The notes under the pieces were generated by a model. The model did not search any database, was not told where the DNA came from, and saw only the letters and a list, made by a program, of their open reading frames with translations. Made by a program: the position numbers and the translations under genes. A stretch of DNA of 31,689 nt from a virus: positions 559-32,247 of IMG/VR virus record IMGVR_UViG_3300030105_001108. One strand, given 5' to 3'. The stretch's first letter is position 1. Each line of letters opens with the position of its first letter. This document shows, in pieces, positions 6,687-12,703 of this stretch.

Positions 6687-7208
6687 CTATAGATAATTAA
6701 TGTTAACATTTACTCTTCTTTTTACATCAGTAGTAGAAGTGCTATGGTGAGGTTGAGTAGGATCAAAAAACAATATCCTGTTAGCAACGCTATCAAACTT
6801 TTCATTTCCAATAATGGTTCCCCCATCGCAAGCGTTTAATGAGAATAAAGCACCCATGTGTTCTTGTTTCATATCCACATGATCTGGATGATGAACTATC
6901 TCTGGAGTTCTACCATAAAGATTTATTTTAGCTCTCATGAGAAGTTTAAAGTCTGGTAGTTTCTCAAAGAGAGGCTCAAAGAAATGATAGTAGTCACTCT
7001 GTTTAGGTGGTGGAGGCATTGTTCCATCTTTCGGCATCTCTGCAAGTCCCATGTATAACATATGTATGAAATACATATCGCTCTCTTCTTCAGAACCGTC
7101 AGCAACACTGTAACTGTAGTGCCAATCAATATCTGGACCACTAACAGCATCTATTATCTTTTTAAAATCTTCTTTTGGTAAGAAATTATCAACTGTATAC
7201 GGTTTCAT
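6687..7208 (-). CDS. 2OG-Fe(II) oxygenase
   Basis: A 173-residue 2-oxoglutarate/Fe(II) dioxygenase of the prolyl-4-hydroxylase-like type common in cyanophages. The iron ligands are H110-x-D112 (HPDHVD) and H154 or H155 (QPHHST). R164 or R165 in VKRRVNVNINYL is the 2OG-binding arginine. The N-terminus MKPYTVDNFLPKEDFKKI resembles phage members. The likely target (protein, nucleic acid or small molecule) cannot be read from sequence. It starts in a TAATG overlap with the bS21 gene. Confidence 0.85.
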   Translation of the reverse strand: MKPYTVDNFLPKEDFKKIIDAVSGPDIDWHYSYSVADGSEEESDMYFIHMLYMGLAEMPKDGTMPPPPKQSDYYHFFEPLFEKLPDFKLLMRAKINLYGRTPEIVHHPDHVDMKQEHMGALFSLNACDGGTIIGNEKFDSVANRILFFDPTQPHHSTSTTDVKRRVNVNINYL

Positions 7209-7411
7209 TAGTACCCTAATTCTTCAAGTCGTTTTTGTAGTGTCTTTGATTCTCTACGAACTGCGGCTGCTCTTGATTTTCTACCTTTTTCACCTTTAGT
7301 CATGAAAAATTCGCGGTCACGTAGTTCGTTGAAGATACCTTCTTGTTGAAGTTTCTTTTTTAAAATTCTTATTGCCTTCTCGACATTATTATTTCTAACT
7401 TCTACTCTCAT
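7208..7411 (-). CDS. rpsU: Ribosomal protein bS21, phage-encoded
   Basis: A 67-residue homologue of ribosomal protein bS21: MRVEVRNNNVEKAIRILKKK, then KLQQEGIFNELRDREFFMTK, and a basic tail GRKSRAAAVRRESKTLQKRL. bS21 sits on the small subunit near the anti-Shine-Dalgarno end and affects initiation. Phage copies may compete for host ribosomes, which is inference here. I start at the ATG at 7411, two bases after the stop of a mini-ORF; an in-frame GTG at 7426 would add five residues. It lies in the same transcript as the tRNA-containing ORF. Confidence 0.92.
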   Translation of the reverse strand: MRVEVRNNNVEKAIRILKKKLQQEGIFNELRDREFFMTKGEKGRKSRAAAVRRESKTLQKRLEELGY

Positions 7412-7413
7412 AT

Positions 7414-7491
7414 TTAAATAATCCACATGATCAAATTAACTGCTAAGTTTGCAGCTACGATCCCACCCAAAATTGTTAATCCTAAAATCAT
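7414..7491 (-). CDS. 25-residue single-span membrane peptide
   Basis: A 25-residue ORF, MILGLTILGGIVAANLAVNL plus five residues, almost wholly one transmembrane helix. Its ATG forms an ATGA overlap with the stop of the tRNA-containing ORF, and its stop lies two bases before the bS21 ATG. An AGGA precedes it, but very close to the ATG. The coupling on both sides supports expression; function unknown. Confidence 0.55.
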   Translation of the reverse strand: MILGLTILGGIVAANLAVNLIMWII

Positions 7492-7844
7492 CTTCCTATA
7501 TCCTTTATATTATCTTTACTGATTACTTGATATGCACCCTTGTTATAAGCTGGTGCAATTGTGAAATTATGATCTAACACTTTTTTCTTTGGTGCTACTC
7601 CTACTGGAATAACATTAGAAAGCGGTGCCAGATCGGGTTGGTGGAGACAGGCGGGTTCGAACCGCCGACCTTCTGCTTGCAAAGCAGATGCTCTCCCAAC
7701 TGAGCTATGTCCCCGTACACCCATTTTTTTTAGATACTTTATATGTCTAATCTCTGCTTCTAGAAGAGACTTCGATTTATTAGATTTCTTGCGTTTACGA
7801 GTACTAGTTGTACTAAAATAAACTGGTAATAGATGCATTGTCAT
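7488..7844 (-). CDS. Hypothetical protein ORF with an embedded tRNA gene
   Basis: A 118-codon open frame that contains a complete tRNA-Ala gene in its middle. Residues 1-41 are basic (TSTRKRKKSNKSKSLLEAEI). Residues 44 to about 69 are the translation of the tRNA (GHSSVGRASALQAEGRRFEP). The C-terminus reads FTIAPAYNKGAYQVISKDNI. Both flanks look like real coding sequence, and the TGA overlaps the next ATG. From memory, similar marine phage proteins also carry tRNA-derived peptide segments; I cannot verify this. The predicted transcription start falls on the A of this ATG, so a leaderless mRNA is likely. Alternatively the frame is open by chance. Confidence 0.6.
   Translation of the reverse strand: MTMHLLPVYFSTTSTRKRKKSNKSKSLLEAEIRHIKYLKKMGVRGHSSVGRASALQAEGRRFEPACLHQPDLAPLSNVIPVGVAPKKKVLDHNFTIAPAYNKGAYQVISKDNIKDIGR
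7639..7714 (-). tRNA. tRNA-Ala (anticodon UGC), CCA encoded
   Basis: A 76-base tRNA on the minus strand. The acceptor stem GGGGACA pairs with TGTCTCC, including the G3-U70 wobble that specifies alanine. The D arm contains AGCTCAGTTGGGAGAGC. The anticodon stem TCTGC/GCAGA holds the loop TTTGCAA with anticodon TGC. The T arm GGCGGTTCGAACCGCC is canonical. Discriminator A and a templated CCA end it. All conserved positions are present, so it should be functional. It lies inside the 7488-7844 reading frame on the same strand. Confidence 0.97.
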
Positions 7845-7850
7845 ATTATA

Positions 7851-7879
7851 AATATACTACAGTGAAGAAGATTTGTCAA
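7851..7879 (-). promoter_or_regulatory. Sigma70-type promoter with start on an ATG
   Basis: TTGACA, 17-base spacer, TATATT on the minus strand. Counting seven bases from the -10 end puts +1 at 7844, exactly the A of the tRNA-containing ORF's ATG. It would transcribe the tRNA, the mini membrane ORF and bS21, and separates this group from the lipoprotein cluster upstream. Confidence 0.8.
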
Positions 7880-7887
7880 GAGCTATT

Positions 7888-8439
7888 TTAATAAACATTT
7901 TTCATAACCCAGACTTTATTTTCTAAACAAGCAGTACCTCTCAATTTTCGAAACTCTTTTCCGACAGCAACATTAGATATAAATTCTCTACAGTTACCTT
8001 TTGTAGCAACAGGGCCTTGTGTTACAGTAAACCCTTTTTGTGGATTTGTCCAAGTAGACATTTGTCCATTACTATTATTATGTAGGGTTTGCCTCAAAAG
8101 CAATGTAGCGTGTATTTGATCTACTTTATCAAAGTGATCTCCTACTGTATAACCAACAGCCATTCCAGCAACAGAGAATACTGCTGCAACAGCAGGACTT
8201 TTACTTGATCCTATCATTGCACCAACACCAGCACCAGCAAGAGCGCCGATCTTTGCTTTAGTAATTCCATTACTTTTAGGAGCCCAAACTCCCTTGCCTG
8301 GAATGTAATAATCTTTGGCTGTACATCCAGTTATTGAAGAACACCCTAGAGTGGGGTTTATAGCAGAAGGCATAGACCCGCCACCTAAACACCCACTCAG
8401 AGAGAGAATTAAAGCACTACTAAGTAGAAGGTTGTTCAA
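7888..8439 (-). CDS. Lipoprotein, 17-kDa surface antigen / glycine-zipper type
   Basis: A 183-residue predicted outer-membrane lipoprotein. The signal peptide MNNLLLSSALILSLSGC ends in a lipobox with Cys17 followed by Leu, favouring outer-membrane sorting. Residues near 62-100 form a glycine zipper (IGALAGAGVGAMIGSS, then AGMAVGYTVGDHFDKVDQ). The C-terminal part has WTNPQKGFTVTQGPV and CREFI, as in the rickettsial 17-kDa surface antigen family. Its start overlaps the LPP20-like gene by 20 bases. It is last in a cluster of envelope genes; a role in altering the host surface is inference. Confidence 0.85.
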   Translation of the reverse strand: MNNLLLSSALILSLSGCLGGGSMPSAINPTLGCSSITGCTAKDYYIPGKGVWAPKSNGITKAKIGALAGAGVGAMIGSSKSPAVAAVFSVAGMAVGYTVGDHFDKVDQIHATLLLRQTLHNNSNGQMSTWTNPQKGFTVTQGPVATKGNCREFISNVAVGKEFRKLRGTACLENKVWVMKNVY

Positions 8440-9097
8440 CTGTCACTTTCCGATTCTTTTTGATTACTTTTTCAAGATTCATTAGTGATTGACCTTCATC
8501 CTTCTTTTCAGAAGAATTGACTTCATCATCAAGTTCTTTCCACGCTTCTGTGGAACGTAGTCGAGAATAAACTAAACGATCTTTACGTAAACGATTGAAG
8601 ATGATCTTAGATGCTTCTTTATCAGAATACTCTAGAAGTACAAATGCACGAAACTGAGTACCAGCTTCAAAAACATCTACTTTAACAGGACTATAACCAG
8701 CGACATCAACATTAGCAATTATGTTCTTTGCAACCTTTTCAATCTCTGTCATAACACGAGCATCTATATCAGACTGACCAAACTTTGCAATCCATGATTT
8801 AGTCATTGCCTTGAGTTTACCGTTGATACGATCTGCAAGAACAACTTTACCATTCAATGTTGCAATGTCAACTGCAAGTTGTAAGTCTGGTGCAGTTGCA
8901 GAACCAACTGTAAAGATAGAGCCTTTCTTTTCAGGCATCTCGTTATACCAAGATGGTATGATAGAAACAGCACGTGCTACTTTTGCAGTCTGGTAACGAA
9001 TCTCTGGTGTTTCTACCATAGATTTGGGTTGATTGGCACTACAGGCGCCAAGGGTTAATGCAGCCATAGATACGGTTGCGAGTAGTTTGGTATTCAT
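8420..9097 (-). CDS. LPP20-family lipoprotein
   Basis: A 225-residue lipoprotein. The signal peptide MNTKLLATVSMAALTLGAC has its lipobox cysteine at residue 19. The mature part has the LPP20 pattern: IPSWYNEMPEKKGSIFTVGS, then APDLQLAVDIATLNGKVVLA, and later TEIEKVAKNIIANV and QFRAFVLLEYS. LPP20-like domains occur in outer-membrane lipoproteins and periplasmic flagellar or adhesion proteins. It starts in a TAATG overlap with a small membrane ORF. A charged C-terminal tail (SSEKKDEGQSLMNLEKVIKK) is overlapped by the next gene. Confidence 0.85.
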   Translation of the reverse strand: MNTKLLATVSMAALTLGACSANQPKSMVETPEIRYQTAKVARAVSIIPSWYNEMPEKKGSIFTVGSATAPDLQLAVDIATLNGKVVLADRINGKLKAMTKSWIAKFGQSDIDARVMTEIEKVAKNIIANVDVAGYSPVKVDVFEAGTQFRAFVLLEYSDKEASKIIFNRLRKDRLVYSRLRSTEAWKELDDEVNSSEKKDEGQSLMNLEKVIKKNRKVTVEQPST

Positions 9098-9240
9098 TAT
9101 TTAATCTCCTTCAATGTATTTACCAACGAATCTCTTGCGCCACCTGACTCAAGAAACATTTCTTTTGCAACTGGAAAGACTGATGGGTAATAATCACACA
9201 TCATAAATCCAATTACTATTCCAATTACAATTTTAATCAA
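9097..9240 (-). CDS. 47-residue membrane-anchored protein
   Basis: A 47-residue ORF likely starting at TTG at 9240, where the TTG overlaps the upstream gene's stop. A hydrophobic N-terminus (IKIVIGIVIGFMMCDYYPSV) forms a single membrane span, followed by a short soluble tail ending DSLVNTLKEIK. Its stop forms TAATG with the LPP20 gene, and GAAGGAG inside its end is that gene's ribosome site. An ATG at codon 12 is an alternative, which would lose the span. Function unknown. Confidence 0.6.
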   Translation of the reverse strand: MIKIVIGIVIGFMMCDYYPSVFPVAKEMFLESGGARDSLVNTLKEIK

Positions 9241-9418
9241 CTGTCTTTGTCTCTTCAACTGACTCATCAGAGTCAATAGAGGGGTTTATAAAATCAGACA
9301 CCACTTGACGTTTTTGTATAATATCTGTTTTAAATCCACTCATTGTGTTTCCACAACCAGATAAGCTAACCATCAACATTGTTGATAAACAACTAACTAC
9401 TAAAATTCTCATTCTCAT
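9233..9418 (-). CDS. Small lipoprotein
   Basis: A 61-residue lipoprotein. From the ATG at 9418 the signal peptide RILVVSCLSTMLMVSLSGC ends in a lipobox LSGC (Cys22), followed by Gly. The mature tail is short and acidic (INPSIDSDESVEETKTVD). An in-frame ATG at 9439 would add seven residues and overlap the preceding gene. I prefer 9418, which has GTGAGA just upstream and lies right after the previous stop. Its size resembles small phage exclusion lipoproteins; no homology is claimed. Confidence 0.7.
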   Translation of the reverse strand: MRMRILVVSCLSTMLMVSLSGCGNTMSGFKTDIIQKRQVVSDFINPSIDSDESVEETKTVD

Positions 9419-9422
9419 ATTC

Positions 9423-9887
9423 TCACTTTTTTTCATCACAACTTAATATTCTAACTTTCTGTTTTCCAAAACCTGATACTTCTGCATCAATTAATACTAC
9501 TCTACACGATTTCTTAGGACTTGTCAAGTCACATTTCAAGTTTTTTTCACTTTTTAATGTTTCGGGTATGATAGCTCTCATAACTTTGGTTTTTGCACGA
9601 TTTTCTGCTAGACTACAAGCGTCTATTTCAGACATGTCGGGCCCAAAGATATAACTTCCTGTAGATGGATACCACTTACTCTTTATAAGAGCTTCTATGT
9701 TCATTGAACATTTGCGAGTATCTTCTACATATTCTTTTACGTCTTTCTTGATTACACGTACAGACTCTATATTGCCCTCATATACAACCTTAGTTTTGGT
9801 TTTATAATCGCAAGGTGTTTCAGTTGCTAGGGCAGTAGAGGTTAATAGTGTACAAAATAACGTAACTATTTTATTTGGGGATTGCAT
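9423..9887 (-). CDS. Secreted, cysteine-containing protein
   Basis: A 154-residue exported protein starting MQSPNKIVTLFCTLLTSTAL with a probable signal-peptidase site after ALA. The mature protein has spaced cysteines (PCDYK, RKCSMN, DACSLAENRAK, LKCDL, KSCRV, LSCDE) that could form periplasmic disulfides. The ACSLAENRAKTKVMRAIIPE segment resembles the helix of LPP20/FlgT-like domains. An upstream ATG at 9938 lacks a signal peptide at its start, so 9887 is preferred; this gives a 17-base overlap with the upstream gene. Function unknown. Confidence 0.75.
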   Translation of the reverse strand: MQSPNKIVTLFCTLLTSTALATETPCDYKTKTKVVYEGNIESVRVIKKDVKEYVEDTRKCSMNIEALIKSKWYPSTGSYIFGPDMSEIDACSLAENRAKTKVMRAIIPETLKSEKNLKCDLTSPKKSCRVVLIDAEVSGFGKQKVRILSCDEKK

Positions 9888-10107
9888 CTTTTGTTGCTTT
9901 TTTGATAATTTCAGAAATAGGAATAATATCGACTTCACCGTATTTATCTACTCTGGTGCGTATTAGTCCTGATTTTTCTAGATTTTCTAGAGTGCGGCCA
10001 ACTATATTTTCAATTATCTCTCTAGATCGAAAATGACCACCTAGCAAATAAGCACAGAGGAGTGATCCTACAGCTAATAAAGTATGCGTGTATTCGTTTA
10101 ATTCCAT
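9871..10107 (-). CDS. Small membrane-anchored protein
   Basis: A 78-residue protein with one membrane segment at about residues 9-23 (TLLAVGSLLCAYLLGGHF), then a charged soluble part: SREIIENIVGRTLENLEKSG, VDKYGEVDIIPISEIIKK. It is the first gene of the envelope-protein cluster, 30 bases downstream of the predicted start of the nearer tandem promoter. No family recognised. Confidence 0.75.
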   Translation of the reverse strand: MELNEYTHTLLAVGSLLCAYLLGGHFRSREIIENIVGRTLENLEKSGLIRTRVDKYGEVDIIPISEIIKKATKDAIPK

Positions 10108-10143
10108 AATATTATTTATCCACTCAATTCATCATATATTATT

Positions 10144-10172
10144 ATAATAGACTATAAAAGGAAGTTTGTCAA
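10144..10172 (-). promoter_or_regulatory. Sigma70-type promoter (nearer of tandem pair)
   Basis: TTGACA, 17-base spacer, TATTAT on the minus strand, predicted start near 10137. It lies directly upstream of the six-gene envelope cluster, 86 bases downstream of another strong promoter. Confidence 0.8.
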
Positions 10173-10229
10173 GGCCTTTTTTGGCATTTAACAAATTATT
10201 TTTAATCCTTCTTTTTCTGATTATATATT

Positions 10230-10258
10230 AGTATACCATACAAAATATACTTTGTCAA
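10230..10258 (-). promoter_or_regulatory. Sigma70-type promoter (farther of tandem pair)
   Basis: TTGACA, 17-base spacer, TATACT on the minus strand, predicted start near 10223. The spacer end through -10 and beyond matches the promoter at 3942-3970 over 22 bases, including the dyad GTATGGTATAC. It should transcribe the envelope-protein cluster. The ~50-base leader before the second promoter has no convincing gene. Confidence 0.85.
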
Positions 10259-10282
10259 GAAGAAAATTAACAAAAATGAACC

Positions 10283-10438
10283 TTAACGAAACCTACCAGC
10301 GTTTCTTAAAAATTCTGAGTATAGACGTTGGCCTTCAGTATATCCAAACTCAGTCTGGTAATACGTTTGCATACCTGAGTTACCACTAGAAATTTTAGAT
10401 GTTAGACAGTCTAAGAACGCTGCAAAAAAGTTTATCAC
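10283..10438 (-). CDS. Small hypothetical protein
   Basis: A 51-residue protein beginning at GTG (10438), chosen because GGGAG lies six bases upstream. An in-frame ATG at 10471 lacks such a site. The sequence runs INFFAAFLDCLTSKISSGNS, then MQTYYQTEFGYTEGQRLYSE, ending FLRNAGRFR. The start is hydrophobic but short for a membrane span. It is separated from its neighbours by AT-rich gaps with a promoter on its downstream side. No family recognised. Confidence 0.55.
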   Translation of the reverse strand: MINFFAAFLDCLTSKISSGNSGMQTYYQTEFGYTEGQRLYSEFLRNAGRFR

Positions 10439-10507
10439 TTTTTTCTCCCTATATAATGAAATGTTATACAAATATATATAAGGTATTTTTATAAAAATGT
10501 TATGTCT

Positions 10508-10536
10508 ATTATACAGAGTAGGTATGTAAAAATAAC
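10508..10536 (-). promoter_or_regulatory. Weak candidate promoter
   Basis: A perfect TATAAT lies at 10508-10513 on the minus strand, in an AT-rich gap upstream of the GTG gene at 10438. The hexamer 17 bases upstream (GTTATT) matches the -35 consensus poorly. It could be used with an activator, or be chance in AT-rich DNA. Confidence 0.3.
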
Positions 10537-10547
10537 AGGCCTAAATT

Positions 10548-11099
10548 TTACTTCCTCATATTTGCCAATGGATTTTCCAAAGCCTTTTTGATCTTGTTAT
10601 TTATCGTATTCTTCAAAGTTTTCATATCTGATTTGTTTCTAGTTTCCATAGCGTCCATATCATTTCGTGTCTGTTCTCTACGTTTATCAAAACGATCTGT
10701 TGCATCAGATACCATCTTACGTACTTTAGAATCATTCGTTTCAATACTTTCTCGTACTAAAGCAAAAGCATCCTTGCCACGTTGTTCTACACTATCTACT
10801 TGTTTTTCAATACGACCAATATCTTTCTTTAGATCGTTTTTAATATCTCTAGTATAATCTACACCTTCTGTTACACTTGATTGTACACCATCCATTTTTT
10901 TATCTAGGACTGCAATTTCTTTACGAATCCCACTTAGGTCTGGTGCAGTATATCTTGAAATCTTTTCTTTCATATTTGTGTAATCTTTATATATTTCAAA
11001 TGCACCATAAAGGCCACCAACAAGAGTTGATAGTGCCATAACAACAGCAATCATCTTGCCACCTTTAAATTTTATTCCAGCAAATTCTACTTCTGCCAT
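10548..11099 (-). CDS. Membrane-anchored coiled-coil protein
   Basis: A 183-residue protein with a short cytoplasmic start (MAEVEFAGIKFKGGK), one membrane helix around residues 15-33 (MIAVVMALSTLVGGLYGAFE), then a long charged coiled coil (for example IAVLDKKMDGVQSSV and ETRNKSDMKTLKNTINNKIK). The MAEVEFAGIKFKGGK start is typical of a family I recall from marine T4-like phages, function unknown. It follows the 510-residue secreted protein gene by two bases, so the two are co-transcribed. Confidence 0.8.
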   Translation of the reverse strand: MAEVEFAGIKFKGGKMIAVVMALSTLVGGLYGAFEIYKDYTNMKEKISRYTAPDLSGIRKEIAVLDKKMDGVQSSVTEGVDYTRDIKNDLKKDIGRIEKQVDSVEQRGKDAFALVRESIETNDSKVRKMVSDATDRFDKRREQTRNDMDAMETRNKSDMKTLKNTINNKIKKALENPLANMRK

Positions 11100-11101
11100 G
11101 T

Positions 11102-12634
11102 CTATCTCCTATATTGACTTTCTGTCAATAAATCGTGTGATGCATCAGCTCCTCCAAATAAAAAATATGATGTATAGTTATTGTCTGATATGTTACTATC
11201 GGGTATTGTTGTATTGCTAAAGAAATTAGGCGTATCCACTAATGTTGTTTGAGCATTAAAGAAACTTCTGGTGTTACCTAACACTTGCATAATAACAAGT
11301 GTTTTTACTTGATTGGTATCAGAGTATTTTTTGTTGCCCATTTTCTTAACTGCTTTATTTCCAGCCTTGGACCTAGCCTTCTTCTTTACCGCAGCCTTCT
11401 GTTTAACAGTAGTCTTTTTTCCTTTTGACTCAGCTCGTGGTTTTGCGCTTGGATTAGAACTTCCAGATTTTTTGGGCTCAACATTTGAAACTTTGAGTTT
11501 CGTATTTTGTTTTTCTCGAGCAACTTGTGGTTTAACTTCTGGTTCTGGTTCTGCTTCTGTTTCAACCTCAAGGGACGCTGAGACTGATTCTGATTCCACG
11601 GATGATCCTGTATCAGATGTGTTGGTTGTATCATTTGTTATCTCCGATATTTGTGATATTTCAGCAACTTCTAAAGTAGTTTCTACTGAGGCAACGACTG
11701 TGGGTAATGGTGCAACTACAACAGGTGCAGCTATTATTGTTTCTGTTACGCTTGTATCACTAACAACATCAATTGTTCCTGTAGCAATTGCATCTACAAT
11801 TGTTTCTACAACAACACAAGTTTCCAACACCTCGCAACTAACTTGAGTAATGAGTGTTTCATATGCCAATGAAGTTGTTATAGAATCTTCTATACTATTA
11901 TATAAAAAAGTGGCAAATACATCATTAATGAAAGGCCCATACCGCCAATCACCATTGAGAGCTGTATTTCCATATAGAGTTAATACACCAGTATTAACGA
12001 CATCACCAGAATCTATATCTAATGTACCAGTTTTAATAGTTGGGGCAAATATTACCGTACTACCAATTTCAGTGCTACCCAATGATGAATTATCTGAATC
12101 AAACAATTCTAATTTTATTGACCAAGTATCTGCTCGATTATTGTCAGCTTGATTATTATCTACTTCTCCACCAAAAGAAAATGTCATTCCTTGTGCTTCT
12201 TCTGTCGAATCAATTGCATCTGGAAAAAGGTCAGACTGACTATATGTCTGTGTTATCGTACCACCGTTGCCTGCCATAAATCCATTACTAGGACTAAATG
12301 CACAACCGCCGGGGCAAGTTGAGATAGACCAACCACTACTTGAACCACCACCTACGTTATTTGTAAAAGTAGGGTTTGTTACAACATTAGGAACTTCAGT
12401 TTGAGTAACATTTTTCGTAGTTGTAGTTGTTGTAACTGGTGTTGTCTGAGTAGTAGTGGTTGAGTTATCATCGTTAGTAACAGTAACACTACTGGGAGTA
12501 CCACTTGATGTACTATTTGTAGATGACCCATCTATAATTGTATTTGAGTTTACACCATCCCCTGCATTAGAGTAAGAAGGGAGGAATACCAAATAACATA
12601 CCAACAATGCTAAGGGCAACACTCCCTGTGACAT
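11102..12634 (-). CDS. Large modular secreted protein
   Basis: A 510-residue exported protein starting at ATG 12634 after GTGGAG. The signal sequence (QGVLPLALLVCYLVFLPSYS) ends at a likely SNA/GD cleavage site. Next come a Ser/Thr-rich linker (TTTTQTTPVTTTTTTK), a beta-sandwich-like domain that starts VVTNPTFTNNVGGGSSSGWS and contains CPGGC, and a long acidic Val/Thr-rich region. A strikingly basic Lys/Ala segment follows (KKTTVKQKAAVKKKARSKAG), then a C-terminal tail ending FLFGGADASHDLLTESQYRR. Possibly a virion or surface adhesin; function not established. An ATG at 12697 is an alternative start that hides the signal peptide. Confidence 0.75.
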   Translation of the reverse strand: MSQGVLPLALLVCYLVFLPSYSNAGDGVNSNTIIDGSSTNSTSSGTPSSVTVTNDDNSTTTTQTTPVTTTTTTKNVTQTEVPNVVTNPTFTNNVGGGSSSGWSISTCPGGCAFSPSNGFMAGNGGTITQTYSQSDLFPDAIDSTEEAQGMTFSFGGEVDNNQADNNRADTWSIKLELFDSDNSSLGSTEIGSTVIFAPTIKTGTLDIDSGDVVNTGVLTLYGNTALNGDWRYGPFINDVFATFLYNSIEDSITTSLAYETLITQVSCEVLETCVVVETIVDAIATGTIDVVSDTSVTETIIAAPVVVAPLPTVVASVETTLEVAEISQISEITNDTTNTSDTGSSVESESVSASLEVETEAEPEPEVKPQVAREKQNTKLKVSNVEPKKSGSSNPSAKPRAESKGKKTTVKQKAAVKKKARSKAGNKAVKKMGNKKYSDTNQVKTLVIMQVLGNTRSFFNAQTTLVDTPNFFSNTTIPDSNISDNNYTSYFLFGGADASHDLLTESQYRR

Positions 12635-12692
12635 AAACTCCACTTTCTGGAGCTTCTGTAATTCGTTCTTCAGTTGAGTAATCATCAGGCAT
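12567..12692 (-). CDS. 41-residue membrane ORF, possible -1 frameshift extension
   Basis: The frame runs MPDDYSTEERITEAPESGVY then a hydrophobic helix (VTGSVALSIVGMLFGIPPFL). It overlaps the start of the large secreted protein in another frame. It is open in the -1 frame back to a run of nine A at the end of the preceding gene, so it could be read as a C-terminal extension. No ribosome site is seen before its ATG. Either a small separate gene or a frameshift product; its overlap with the signal peptide of the next gene lowers confidence. Confidence 0.45.
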   Translation of the reverse strand: MPDDYSTEERITEAPESGVYVTGSVALSIVGMLFGIPPFLL

Positions 12693-12703
12693 ATCATATT
12701 CGA

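Noticed and set aside
10113-10120. GATAAATA upstream of the gene starting at 10107
   Set aside because: One mismatch to the late consensus and too close to the ATG for a normal leader; two sigma70 promoters already explain expression.
10154-10189. 11-codon ORF (MPKKALTNFLL) and a GCC-A6-GGC hairpin between the tandem promoters
   Set aside because: Too short to support, and the 3-bp stem is too weak for a terminator; both may be chance.
11313-11846. Long plus-strand ORF (177 codons) and other plus-strand frames
   Set aside because: It is antisense to the secreted-protein gene, made of reverse-complemented Thr/Ser/Lys-rich codons, with no ribosome site and no family resemblance. The same holds for all other plus-strand frames.
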